A stretch of DNA of 64,000 nt from contig CACVBU010000367.1 of assembly GCA_902728285.1 (NCBI GenBank), positions 186,001-250,000 of the forward strand, given 5' to 3'. The position numbers and the translations under genes are program-made. Shown in pieces: positions 53,330 through 64,000 of the stretch. The notes under the pieces were generated by a model, which was not told where the DNA came from, ran no database searches, and worked only from the letters and a program-made list of their open reading frames with translations. The first letter of the stretch is position 1, and every line of letters starts with the position of its first letter. The stretch comes from Clytia hemisphaerica (Eukaryota; Cnidaria; Hydrozoa; Leptothecata; Clytiidae).

Positions 53330-53971
53330 GAAATATTTATTAAAATCCAATATCTCTATGCCATACAAAACTTTTGGTACGATGACTGAACGGAATACGG
53401 TTGCTGTAGTGCTTGGATGATACCATTTTGCTCCACCGGATATCAAGGAGGTTGTAGTTGCCCACAGTTCTGATAGTCTGGAATCTTTATGTTTGTCTAG
53501 AGTCAGTAGATTTCCTTTTGTTCCCCATTTGAACCCCAGATGTTTCATTTCAGACTTGACTGGAATTGATGATGAATGCATTGTGAGGTAGGGATTTGGA
53601 AAGGGACATTTTCCAGATATTACAAATTGTGTTTTCAGTTCGTTAAACTTGATAGCATATTCATTTCCGTATTGGAGACAGGTATTTAGCAGACGCTGAA
53701 GAGTTGTAATAGACGCTGTTAGAGTTGGACTCATCAAGATGATATCATCAGCGAATGCTATTATTGAAGTATTAATGTTTCCTGGAAGAAATGTACCAAT
53801 GTTTAGCTCTTGCACTCTATGCAATAGGTCCTCGGTGTATAAATTGTAAAGAAAAGGTGCTAGGATTGAGCCCTGACGTACTGAATACGTGTTATTGTAC
53901 CTGATTATTGCTTCACCTTTGAAATAAAGTCGGATGAGGAATTTGAGTACTCTGTCCGGTAGGGTGCCTTT

Positions 53972-54716
53972 CTCAGGTGAGTTAAGGCAAGTCTCAAACA
54001 TATTTTGTATGACGCGCGCCGCTTCCCATTGTTCCTTAACTTTCGTGTGTGGCTCAGAGGGGGCGTATTGGTGGGGGGATTTTGGAGGGTGCTGGGTCGG
54101 AGGTTTGGATTGAGCCAGTCTCAAGATGTCGACCGGGAGCTGATTTTGACGTTATGAAATACGTCGAGGAAACACGTCATAAGTGAGATCCAAATGACGT
54201 CATTATTGAAAACAGCGATAACTTTGAGTCTATTGATGCAATCGACACCAAATTTTGACTGGAGACGTGGATTGACGGTTCTGGAGTATTTCTTGAGGAA
54301 GTTTCGAAATCTTTAGATGACGTCATTTACTGTCGGTAAAAACTAAAATACGTCAAATAATGATGACGTCATCAAAAGATTTCGGATTTTTTTCATGCAT
54401 TATTTCGGAATCGACGGTCGGCGTCTCCAGTCGGAATTTGGTGTTGATTGTAGTAGTGTAATCGAAGTTATCGCTGTTTTAAAAAACGACGTCATTTAAC
54501 TTGTCTTTTTGGCGTGTTTTTCGACGTATTTCCTAACGTCGGAGTTGGTTTTTGGCCGATGTCTTGAGATTGGCTTGATTTGGATTTTTGACCCAGCACT
54601 TTCCAAGGTCCTCTCGTTGATGCGCTTCTTTTGAGCTGTGTGCGGGAGTTGAGGAGCAATGGGAAGCGGTGCGCGTCACGCAGAATATGTTTGAGACTTG
54701 CCTTAACTCACCTGAG
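53972..54716. mobile_element. TIR element inserted in the LINE RT
   Basis: About 90-bp inverted ends start CTCAGGTGAGTTAAGGCAAG and continue through TGACGCGC and CCGCTTCCCATTG. A second inverted pair lies inside (GAAATACGTCG / CGACGTATTTC, about 54,155-54,535) with several TGACGTCA sites. Removing the element with two A's restores LKQ-K-GTLP in the RT frame, suggesting a 2-3-bp A-rich target duplication. Confidence 0.8.
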
Positions 54717-55842
54717 TTTTGTTTCAGAGATTGAAATAGTTTGAGCCAGTTGCAGGAATCAAATGCTTTTTCGGCATCGAGAGAACAGGTGTAGACTGGT
54801 GATCCATTTTGATTGTACTTTTGGATAGTGTCCTTAATGAGTAGTTCAGCATGAAGGGTGGAAGCATCTGATGCAAAGCCGAATTGGACATTTTGGTGTT
54901 GTTTGACACTTGGACACTTCAAGACGATGGTTTTTTCGATAATTTTTGTGAGGATAGGTATTAGGCTTATACCTCTGTAGTTGTTTCCATCACTGAGTGG
55001 TTTTTGGTATGATTTGACCAATGGTACGAGGATAGACGAAGATAAGCATGTGGGTGGATCATCACAGTTCATCAAGTCATTTATGAGTTTGGTAATGAAA
55101 CACAGGACGATTTGCGGTATAAATTTGAAGTGCTCAGCTTTTAAATCGAATGGGTCAAATGCTTTATTATTGTTTAGGTCTTTTATTGAGGATTTAATGT
55201 TCTCCTCCGTTATGTAAAATTCATTTTCTCCGACAGTCAATTTGGATAAGTAGATCGTTTAACAATTCGTTCGATTGGTGGTTATCAATACCGTCAACTT
55301 TTGGAGTGTTAAAGATAGAACTGAAGTGTTCTTTGAAGTCTTCAACAATTTCGTCAGTTTTTGTTTTGTTGTTTATGGTGAATAGTTTCTGGTTCCCAGA
55401 TCTTTTTGTTAACCGCAGTTGTTTCCAGAAGTCCTTAGGTTTTGTCTGTTTTACCTTTTCGATATCGACAAAGTGTTTGACGTTTCTTTGGTTTTGGTGT
55501 TTTTTTATCAGATTTCGATAGATTTCGATAGATTTTATGTAAATAATTTCGAATAATTTATCACAAAATATGAGGTGTATACACCAATTTACAACAAGAT
55601 GTTTTCTCATGCTCAATAGGATGCTGGCGGTGCAAATGGACATAGATTGTCATGCAATGAAAACATTAAATGCTCCAAGAGAGCTGTTTTAGAGATAGGA
55701 AAATTGTAGTACTTTTATTATTATTTTATTAAATATTTCCCGTTTTCCAAAAGGGAAATATTTGTTAAAACGGGCTTTCTCCGGCTGGGGCTTGGTGCAT
55801 GATATATACGTGTATTTGAAAAAGTACGCAAAATTTGGTTGT

Positions 55843-56120
55843 CACGCCAAAACTTGGATGGCACGCCGGAATTTGGTTGGAACGCCAAAACTTCGATGGC
55901 ACGCCGGAATAAGGATGGCACGCCAAAATTTGGATGGCACGCCAAAACTTGGATGGCACGCCGGAATTTGGATGGCACGTAGGCACGCTGGCACGCCAAG
56001 ACACGTTGGCACGCTAGCACGTTGGCACGCCGAGACAGTTGGCACGCTGGCACGTTGGCACGCCAAGACAGTTGGCACGCATGGCACGCCTAAAAACCGA
56101 TGGCACGCTGGCACGCGTGG
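55843..56120. repeat. GGCACGCC minisatellite
   Basis: About 15 diverged units of GGCACGCCAAAACTTGGAT, shortening to GGCACGCTGGCAC toward the right. It is the reverse complement of the array at 50,838-51,050. It fills both strands with false frames (79-159 codons). Confidence 0.8.
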
Positions 56121-56215
56121 TACGCGATTTAGCAGACTCGGATGCAGTCCCGGCACGCCAAATATTAAATATATACTACACAATTTTTGCACGAAGGCAG
56201 TCTCGGCACGCCAAA

Positions 56216-56492
56216 TACACGTTTTTTTTATAAGAACCTAGTTTTACCAAGCAGCCTCAATGTTTCTTAAGAAATCGGCCTTTTGAGCCTTAAATGTCTC
56301 TTACATGTTTCTAAACTTTTTGACATAATCAGCCATAGTCAGTTTTGATTGGAAGGTTCTTAAAAAAAACGAATTAAAAAATGTTATTTTCTCATTCTCA
56401 GCCTCGGCATGTCTCTTAGATGTTTCCTAGTTTTTAGCCATTCTGAGCCTCATGTTTCTTAAAAGTGTGTTTCTTAAAAAAATAAACGTGTA
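56216..56492. mobile_element. MITE, TACACG family
   Basis: Ends TACACGTTTTTTTTATAAGA and AATAAACGTGTA are inverted; the interior matches 34,134-34,474 in reverse. It lies just before the candidate exon at 56,506. Confidence 0.7.
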
Positions 56493-56505
56493 TCACAAAA
56501 GTTCA

Positions 56506-56626
56506 GAATCACTAGAACTATATGAGAGCGAAGAAGAAAGACTATCTTTGCTCCATGGAGTTCTGCTGCCGCGGAGGCACAGGAGAACTGAACTCAAGAG
56601 GGCAAAGTTAATCTTTCTTCTTACCC
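56506..56626 (+). CDS. Candidate upstream exon of the second family member
   Basis: After a GTTCAG acceptor just outside a MITE, the plus strand is open as SLELYESEEERLSLLHGVLL then PRRHRRTELKRAK. No convincing donor was found, so linkage to the exons downstream is unproven. Confidence 0.25.
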
Positions 56627-56755
56627 AAGTTGTCGTGATGGCAAGGGACTCGTTTCGTTTTTCAGGCATGAAACGCCGATTTATGGAATTTTAATTTTAA
56701 ATAACCTTTGCCTAAAATGATCTTGAAATTACACTTGTATTTCTATTTTTTATAG

Positions 56756-56852
56756 CTCGCAGGCAGTGGTCAAAGGAGCAACAAAGTGTAATGAATGAAG
56801 ATTTTGACTCCTGCTTTAAAGCAACAGTGCTGCAAATAACGGCCGGTGACCG
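56756..56852 (+). CDS. Penultimate exon of a second recombinase-family gene
   Basis: A TTTTTATAG acceptor and a CG|GTAATT donor bound 97 bases encoding RRQWSKEQQSVMNEDFDSCF to ITAGDR, phase 1 to 2. From memory, the RRxW-x-x-EQ start resembles the C-terminal tail that follows the recombinase domain in finger/recombinase proteins of fish and corals. It joins the next exon in frame (CG|C = Arg). Upstream exons for the recombinase core were not found; a LINE and repeats lie there. Confidence 0.55.
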
Positions 56853-57649
56853 GTAATTATAGGCTTCTTTCGTAATTTTTAATCAATTTAATTACATTTC
56901 TTTTTAGTTCCTCATACTTACCAAACTATAATTATAAGAACTGCTCTAAAAAGTTGGTTCCTTCGTATTTACAACCTTTTTTTGACATATTTTTAAATTG
57001 ACATTTTAGATTTTTGAACATAACTTTTGAACCAATGAAGTAAAATTAAAAAGTGATACACCAAATTTTAAGTTAGGCTTTCCTCTGAATGATTCGGAAA
57101 CAATCTTTGAAAAATCTCTTTTCTACTGCCTGCAATATCAAATCAAAGAGGGTAACTTTTTGTGGCACACCCGGTATAGGATCTGGACTTAATCATTTCA
57201 CTCGTACGAGTCTCACTCTAGCTTTAGAACTTAGTTTTGTTCACATTTTCTTTCTAGTTTCTTATGTTTGTCATTATTTAATTTTACAGTTTGAACGCTT
57301 GAATCACTGAAAGATAGCTGACCTATCTAAATTTCTTCGTTACAAACACTACCCTACTTGTGTGCACCTAACAATACTATAGGCAATATTAATACTTTCT
57401 AGGTAGTGAATAGCTTTGGCATGCCTATATATAATATTTTGATTAAAGAAACACTGACTGACAGCAGCATAAAAAAGTGCTTTACAACCCAACTAGATGC
57501 TTAATACCGCTATAAAAGAGGAACAGATTTTAAATTAAAATAGGTATTTAGCCAATGTAAGACTCCAAAAATTTTCTCAGACCCCCTGCTCAAAATTTAC
57601 ATGCTACGCTCGTAAAAATTCCGGCCAACTCACATTTCCTTATTTGCAG
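56853..57649 (+). other. Intron between the two terminal exons
   Basis: About 800 bases of AT-rich sequence with no open frame of note. A 73-codon open frame at 57,089-57,310 has no splice context and looks like chance. Confidence 0.4.
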
Positions 57650-57848
57650 CACTGAAGCACTCAAACCCCCTGGGAAAAAAGAATGCGACGATGTTATGGA
57701 GAAACACTTTCCGTTGTTCGCCTCAAGAGAGTGGCTTGATTTGAAATACTATGTTCATAATAAGATTAAGAACCCTGCGAAAAAGGCAAAGACACTGGCA
57801 CAAAGGGCGGCAAGAAATGTTACAAGAAAGACAAAAAAAAGGCAGTGA
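57650..57848 (+). CDS. Last exon of a second recombinase-family gene
   Basis: A TATTTGCAG acceptor opens 66 codons to TGA: TEALKPPGKKECDDVMEKHF, then ASREWLDLKYYVHNKIKN, then a very basic tail (KKAKTLAQRAARNVTRKTKK). The pattern of a Cys-containing helix followed by R-x-W-x-x-[LI]-K-x-x-V-x-N matches the tail I recall for the same family as the minus-strand gene. The basic end may act as a nuclear localisation or DNA-contact segment (inference). Confidence 0.6.
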
Positions 57849-58049
57849 AGTAATTGAATAGTTTTATTTTTTTTCAGATAAAATTGATACAAGTATCATA
57901 AAGATCGGACGATTTTTGGCTTCTTGAGGCTGAAATATAAATGATATAAACTCAATCCTTTTTTAAAAGATGGAGAATGCTGTAATTTAAAATTTGAGTC
58001 ATTACTTTTTAAAATGGGTTTCTTTGGTTCTTCATTTATGAGCTTTTTG
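57849..58049. other. 3' flank of the second family gene
   Basis: AT-rich sequence after the TGA. I see no canonical AATAAA close by; ATTAAA-like sites are not distinct. Confidence 0.3.
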
Positions 58050-58568
58050 ATAATCGTACTAATTTTCGCGGTTTTTTAAAAAATTTATAAGCATACGAAA
58101 ACCCGAAAACAGGCTCAGAGATGCTTCAGTCAAAAGCTTAATAAGGCTGAAAAATGCTTGAGAGGATGCTTAAATCTAAAGCATAAATTTAGGGAAATAC
58201 TGAAAATCCATAAAATTCCAGCCAAAACAAGCCAAAATCAGGAAAAAAACATTTTTCGTAGGCTCAAGTAATGCTTGCCATATGCTTAATTTTTCCCCAT
58301 ATCTGAGCCTAGATATGCTTATAAGTGCAATGCTTATAAAAAAACATGTAATTTTCGCGGTTTTGGTCATTTTTAGACGAACTTCTTTCATTTTCCTAGG
58401 GCTTTTTGAAGAATCTTCAAAGAATCATATTTCGCGGGTTTCATGATTTTCGCGAAAAACTCGCGAAATTCGCGAAATATAATCCCCGCGAAAATTAATA
58501 CCCTTAAGGTAGCCAAAAACCGCGAAAAGCGCGAAAATTAGTACCCTGCGAAAATTAGTACGATTAAG
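58050..58568. mobile_element. MITE with TAATCGTACTAATTTTCGCG ends, nested hairpin
   Basis: TAATCGTACTAATTTTCGCG at the left is mirrored by CGAAAATTAGTACGATTA at the right, with a shorter repeat of the end (CGCGAAAATTAGTACCC) just inside. A second inverted pair TTATAAGCAT / ATGCTTATAA (58,085-58,339) marks a nested element. No coding sequence. Confidence 0.7.
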
Positions 58569-58769
58569 CCATTTGATTGTTTTCTATTCCCTGCGCGAAT
58601 AACACAATATATCATAAAAGGAACCATTTTTTGTTGAAACGATATAAAACGATGCGAAAATTTTGGTAGATTCGCTGGATTGTAGGATTGGGATTCAAGG
58701 ATTCGGATTCGGATTCAGGATTCGTAAAAAGCTTTGTAAAAGAAAATTGAAAAAAGATATTGACTTCAA

Positions 58770-61700
58770 ACCAAAAGATCTTGAAAGATTACATAACATA
58801 GAGCAGTTCTTGACAAAAATTGATGTAAAAATGGGCGTGGCCTTGACGCTAATTAGGGAAATTCCCCTTTTTAGGATTCAAATTTCCAGCCCATTGCATA
58901 CTTTGGCTAGTTCTCAGTCCCTTCGTTGTATTTGGATCAATTTCTAAACACCTGATCTTATGACCAAAAATGTCAATGATTCATCGTGGACAAAATTTAT
59001 TGACAACAAGGGCGTGGCCTCGATGCTAATTAGGGAAATTCCCCTATTTAGGATTCAAAACACGAAAATTGCAAAGTTTGGCAAAGTTTGGCTAGTTCTC
59101 AGTCCCTTCGTTGTATTTGGATCAATTTCTAAACACCTGATCTTATGACCGGACATGTCAATGATTAATTGTGGACAAAATTTATTGATAAAAAGGGCGT
59201 GGCCTCGATGCTAATTAGGGAAATTCCCTTATTTTGGACTCAAAACACGAAAATTGCAAAGTTTGGCAAAATTTGGCTAGTTCTCAGTCCCTTCGTTGTA
59301 CTTGGATCAAATTCTAAACACCTGATCTTATGACCGAAAATGTCAATGATTAATCGTGGACAAAATTTATTGACAACAAGGGCGTGGCCTCGATGCTAAT
59401 TAGGGAAATTCCCCTATTTAGGATTCAAAACACGAAAATTGCAAAGTTTGGCAAAGTTTGGCTAGTTCTAAGTCCCTTCGTTGTACTTGGATCAATTTCT
59501 AAACACCTGATCTTATGACCGGAAATGTCAATGATTAATCGTGGACAAAATTTATTGACAACAAGGGCGTGGCCTCGATGCTAATTAGGGAAATTCCCCT
59601 ATTTAGGATTCAAAACACGAAAATTGCAAAGTTTGGCTAGTTCTCAGTTCCCTCGTTGAATTTGGATCAATTTCTAAACACCTGATCTTATGACCGGACA
59701 TGTCAATGATTAATTGTGGACAAAATTTATTGATAAAAAGGGCGTGGCCTCGATGCTAATTAGGGAAATTCCCTTATTTTGGACTCAAAACACGAAAATT
59801 GCAAAGTTTGGCAAAGTTTGGCTAGTTCTCAGTCCCTTCGTTGTACTTGGATCAATTTCTAAACACCTGATCTTATGACCGGAAATGTCAATGATTAATC
59901 ATGGACAAAATTTATTGACAACAAGGGCGTGGCCTCGATGCTAATTAGGGATATTCCCCTATTTAGGATTCAAAACACGAAAATTGCAAAGTTTGGCTAG
60001 TTCTCAGTTCCCTCGTTGAATTTGGATCAATTTCTAAACACCTGATCTTATGACCGGACATGTCAAGGATTAATTGTGGACAAAATTTATTGATAAAAAG
60101 GGCGTGGCCTCGATGCTAATTAGGGAAATTCCCTTATTTTGGACTCAAAACACGAAAATTGCAAAGTTTGGCAAAGTTTGGCTAGTTCTCAGTCCCTTCG
60201 TTGTATTTGGATCAATTTCTAAACACCTGATCTTATGACTGGACATGTCAATGATTAATTGTGGACAAAATTTATTGACAACAAGGGCGTGGCCTCGATG
60301 CTAATTAGGGAAATTCCCTTATTTTGGACTCAAAACACGAAAATTGCAAATGTTGGCAAAGTTTGGCTAGTTCTCAGTCCCTTCGTTGTATTTGGATCAA
60401 TTTCTAAACACCTGATCTTATGACTGGACATGTCAATGATTAATTGTGGACGAAATTTATTGACAACAAGGGCGTGGCCTCGATGCTAATTAGGGAAATT
60501 CCCTTATTTTGGACTCAAAACACGAAAATTGCAAAGTTTGGCAAAGTTTGGCTAGTTCTCAGTCCCTTCGTTGTATTTGGATCAATTTCTAAACACCTGA
60601 TCTTATGACTGGACATGTCAATGATTAATTGTGGACAAAATTTATTGACAACAAGGGCGTGGCCTCGATGCTAATTAGGGAAATTCCCCTATTTAGGATT
60701 CAAAACACGAAAATTGCAAAGTTTGGCTAGTTCTCAGTTCCCTCGTTGAATTTGGATCAATTTCTAAACACCTGATCTTATGACTGGACATGTCAATAAT
60801 TAATTGTGGACAAAATTTATTGATAAAAAGGGCGTGGCGTTGATGCTAATTAGGGAAATTCCCTTATTTTGGACTCAAAACACGAAAATTGCAAAGTTTG
60901 GCAAAGTTTGGCTAGTTCTCAGTCCCTTCGTTGTATTTGGATCAATTTCTAAACACCTGATCTTATGACCGGAAATGTCAATGATTAATTGTGGACAAAA
61001 TTTATTGACAACAAAGGCGTGACCTCGATGCTAATTAGGGAAATTCCCCTATTTAGGATTCAAAACACGAAAATTGCAAAGTTTGGCTAGTTCTCAGTTC
61101 CCTCTTTGAATTTGGATCAATTTCTAAACACCTGATCTTATGACCGGACATGTCAATGATTAATTGTGGACAAAATTTATTGACAACAAGGGCGTGGCCT
61201 CGATGCTAATTAGGGAAATTCCCCTATTTAGGATTCAAAACACGAGAATTGCAAAGTTTGGCAAAGTTTGGCTAGTTCTCAGTTCCCTCGTTGAATTTGG
61301 ATCAATTTCTAAACACCTGATCTTATGACCGGACATGTCAATGATTAATTGTGGACAAAATTTATTGATAAAAAGGGCGTGGCCTCGATGCTAATTAGGG
61401 AGATTCCCTTATTTTGGACTTAAAACACGAAAATTGCAAAGTTTGGCAAAGTTTGGCTAGTTCTCAGTCCCTTCGTTGTATTTGGATCAATTTCTAAACA
61501 CCTGATCTTATGACTGGACATGTCAATGATTAATTGTGGACAAAATTTATTGACAACAAGGGCGTGGCCTCGATGCTAATTAGGGAAATTCCCCTATTTA
61601 GGATTCAAAACACGAAAACTGCAAAGTTTGGTTAGTTCTCAGTTCCCTCGTTGAATTTGGATCAATTTCTAAACACCTGATCTTATGACCGGACATGTCA

Positions 61701-64000
61701 ATAATTAATTGTGGACAAAATTTATTGATAAAAAGGGCGCGGCGTCGATGCTAATTAGGGAAATTCCCTTATTTTGGACTCAAAACACGAAAATTGCAAA
61801 GTTTGGCAAAGTTTGGCTAGTTCTCAGTCCCTATGTTGTATTTGGATCAATTTCTAAACACCTGATCTTATGACTGGACATGTCAATGATTAATTGTGGA
61901 CAAAATTTGTTGACAACAAAGGCGTGGCCTCGATGCTAATTAGGGAAATTCCCCTATTTAGGATTCAAAACACGAAAATTGCAAAGTTTGGCTAGTTCTC
62001 AGTTCCCTCGTTGAATTTGGATCAATTTTTAAACACCTGATCTTATGACCGGACATGTCAATGATTAATTGTGGACAAAATTTATTGACAACAAGGGCGT
62101 GGCCTCGATGCTAATTAGGGAAATTCCCCTATTTAGGATTCAAAACACGAAAATTGCAAAGTTTGGCTAGTTCTCAGTTCCCTCGTTGAATTTGGATCAA
62201 TTTCTAAACACCTGATCTTATGACCGGACATGTCAATGATTAATTGTGGACAAAATTTATTGACAACAAGGGCGTGGCCTCGATGCTAATTAGGGAAATT
62301 CCCCTATTTAGGATTCAAAACACGAAAATTGCAAAGTTTGGCAAAGTTTGGCTAGTTCTCAGTTCCCTCGTTGAATTTGGATCAATTTCTAAACACCTGA
62401 TCTTATGACCGGACATGTCAATGATTAATTGTGGACAAAATTTATTGATAAAAAGGGCGTGGCCTCGATGCTAATTAGGGAAATTCCCTTATTTTGGACT
62501 TAAAACACGAAAATTGCAAAGTTTGGCAAAGTTTGGCTAGTTCTCAGTCCCTTCGTTGTATTTGGATCAATTTCTAAACACCTGATCTTATGACTGGACA
62601 TGTCAATGATTAATTGTGGACAAAATTTATGACAACAAGGGCGTGGCCTCGATGCTAATTAGGGAAATTCCCCTATTTAGGATTCAAAACACGAAAACTG
62701 CAAAGTTTGGTTAGTTCTCAGTTCCCTCGTTGAATTTGGATCAATTTCTAAACACCTGATCTTATGACCGGACATGTCAATAATTAATTGTGGACAAAAT
62801 TTATTGATAAAAAGGGCGTGGCGTCGATGCTAATTAGGGAAATTCCCTTATTTTGGACTCAAAACACGAAAATTGCAAAGTTTGGCAAAGTTTGGCTAGT
62901 TCTCAGTCCCTATTTTGTATTTGGATCAATTTCTAAACACCTGATCTTATGACTGGACATGTCAATGATTAATTGTGGACAAAATTTGTTGACAACAAAG
63001 GCGTGGCCTCGATGCTAATTAGGGAAATTCCCCTATTTAGGATTCAAAACACGAAAATTGCAAAGTTTGGCTAGTTCTCAGTTCCCTCGTTGAATTTGGA
63101 TCAATTTCTAAACACCTGATCTTATGACCGGACATGTCAATGATTAATTGTGGACAAAATTTATTGATAAAAAGGGCGTGGCCTCGATGCTAATTAGGGA
63201 AATTCCCTTATTTTGGACTTAAAACACGAAAATTGCAAAGTTTGGCTAGTTCTCAGTTCCCTCGTTGAATTTGGATCAATTTCTAAACACCTGATCTTAT
63301 GACCGGACATGTCAATGATTAATTGTGGACAAAATTTATTGATAAAAAGGGCGTGGCCTCGATGCTAATTAGGGAAATTCCCTTATTTTGGACTTAAAAC
63401 ACGAAAATTGCAAAGTTTGGCAAAGTTTGGCTAGTTCTCAGTCCCTTCGTTGTACTTAGATCAATTTTTAAACAACTGATCTTATGACTGGAAATATCAA
63501 TGATTAATCGTGGACAAAATTTATTGACAACAAGGGCGCGGCCTCGATGCTAATTAGGGAAATTCCCCTATTTAGGATTCAAAACACGAAAATTGCAAAG
63601 TTTGGCTAGTTCTCAGTTCCCTCGTTGAATTTGGATCAATTTCTAAACACCTGATCTTATGACTGGACATGTCAATAATTAATTGTGGACAAAATTTTTT
63701 GATAAAAAGGGCGTGGCCTCGATGCTAATTAGGGAAATTCCCTTATTTTGGACTCAAAACACGAAAATTGCAAAGTTTGGCAAAGTTTGGCTAGTTCTCA
63801 GTCCCTTCGTTGTATTTGGATCAATTTCTAAACACCTGATCTTATGACTGGACATGTCAATGATTAATTATGGACAAAATTTATTGACAACAAGGGCGTG
63901 GTCTCGATGCTAATTAGGGAAATTCCCTTATTTTGGACTCAAAACACGAAAATTGCAAAGTTTGGCAAAGTTTGGCTAGTTCTCAGTCCCTTCGTTGTAT
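58770..64000. repeat. 175/185-bp satellite array, at least 29 units, open at window end
   Basis: The marker GGGCGTGGCCTCGATGCTAA recurs at 59,011, 59,196, 59,381, 59,566, 59,741, 59,926 and on to 63,895. Units are 175 or 185 bases depending on whether GCAAAGTTTG is present once or twice. Variants (ACAACAAG or ATAAAAAG; CCTATTTAGGATTC or CTTATTTTGGACTC; TTCGTTGTA or CTCGTTGAA) are linked and tend to alternate, implying a dimeric higher-order unit. The first two units are the most diverged. Confidence 0.95.

Larger units (their letters stand above)
51998..55640 (-). pseudogene. Decayed non-LTR retrotransposon (LINE) reverse transcriptase
   Basis: Minus-strand pieces in order: a pre-RT linker (IEKVKQTKPKDFWKQLRL, from about 55,530), RT N-terminal blocks (LNNNKAFDPFDLKAEHF, NNYRGISLIPILTKIIEK, VQFGFASDASTLHAELLIKD, SLDAEKAFDSCNW), the catalytic block AFADDIILMSPT, and a thumb/C-terminal part (VPKVLYGIEILDFNKYF, then LLNQQCRNSLKALWGISKHS). 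One-base frameshifts occur near 55,240 and 52,340, and two TIR elements interrupt it. The endonuclease domain is missing, so the copy is 5' truncated and dead. The clade is not certain; the YRGISL/GFA.../FADD pattern fits the broad Jockey/CR1/L2 group. Confidence 0.85.

Noticed and set aside
53972..54716. Spliceosomal intron in the LINE
   Set aside because: The CAG|GTGAGT tip looks like a donor, but the 90-bp inverted ends and out-of-frame joining identify an inserted element.
55762..56241. Frames up to 159 codons
   Set aside because: Products of the GGCACGCC minisatellite on both strands.
58770..64000. CRISPR array
   Set aside because: The whole unit repeats with no unique spacers, and the DNA is eukaryotic; it is a satellite.

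Overview
The window is AT-rich (about one third G+C by eye) eukaryotic DNA: spliced genes with GT/AG introns of 0.1-2 kb, a non-LTR retrotransposon, a tRNA-derived SINE, many small terminal-inverted-repeat (TIR) elements and several satellites. Nothing prokaryotic is present. A KMT5A-type SET domain joined to zinc-finger and tyrosine-recombinase-like segments, plus this repeat content, suggests a non-bilaterian or other invertebrate animal (cnidarian or sponge is my guess). The species cannot be fixed from the sequence alone.

The main gene lies on the minus strand from about 22.1-22.5 kb down to 5.5 kb. I rebuilt 23 exons by matching splice sites and reading phase; they join into one open frame of about 1,000 codons whose 5' end was not found. 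In order it encodes a SET domain (22.1-19.5 kb), a charged 8-residue repeat (18.7-18.5 kb), many short acidic exons, an unrecognised helical exon (13.5 kb), a Cys/His zinc-binding module (10.4 kb), two C2H2-like fingers (7.2-6.2 kb) and a SAM-like N-terminal recombinase domain that stops abruptly at 5,495. The last exons of what looks like a second gene of the same family lie on the plus strand at 56.8-57.8 kb.

Layout: 0.3-5.4 kb holds TIR and foldback elements, several nested. 5.5-22.5 kb is the main gene, whose introns carry MITEs and a 156-bp tandem repeat. 22.5-35 kb is gene-poor, with inverted repeats, a 477-bp tandem duplication and a 21-bp minisatellite. 35.0-36.6 kb is a foldback element carrying a broken coding exon. 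37-45.8 kb holds hairpin elements, a SINE split by an ATCGAT-rich palindrome, and three elements with exact 9-bp target duplications. 46-48.1 kb is a head-to-head pair of tandem arrays. 48.6-51.9 kb holds minisatellites and a retroelement-like tail. 52.0-55.6 kb is a decayed LINE interrupted by two TIR elements. 58.8-64 kb is a 175/185-bp satellite that runs off the window.

At least six elements share 9-10-bp target duplications, a hallmark of Mutator-like transposition, although no transposase is encoded here. All splice models are by eye; no transcript or database evidence was available.
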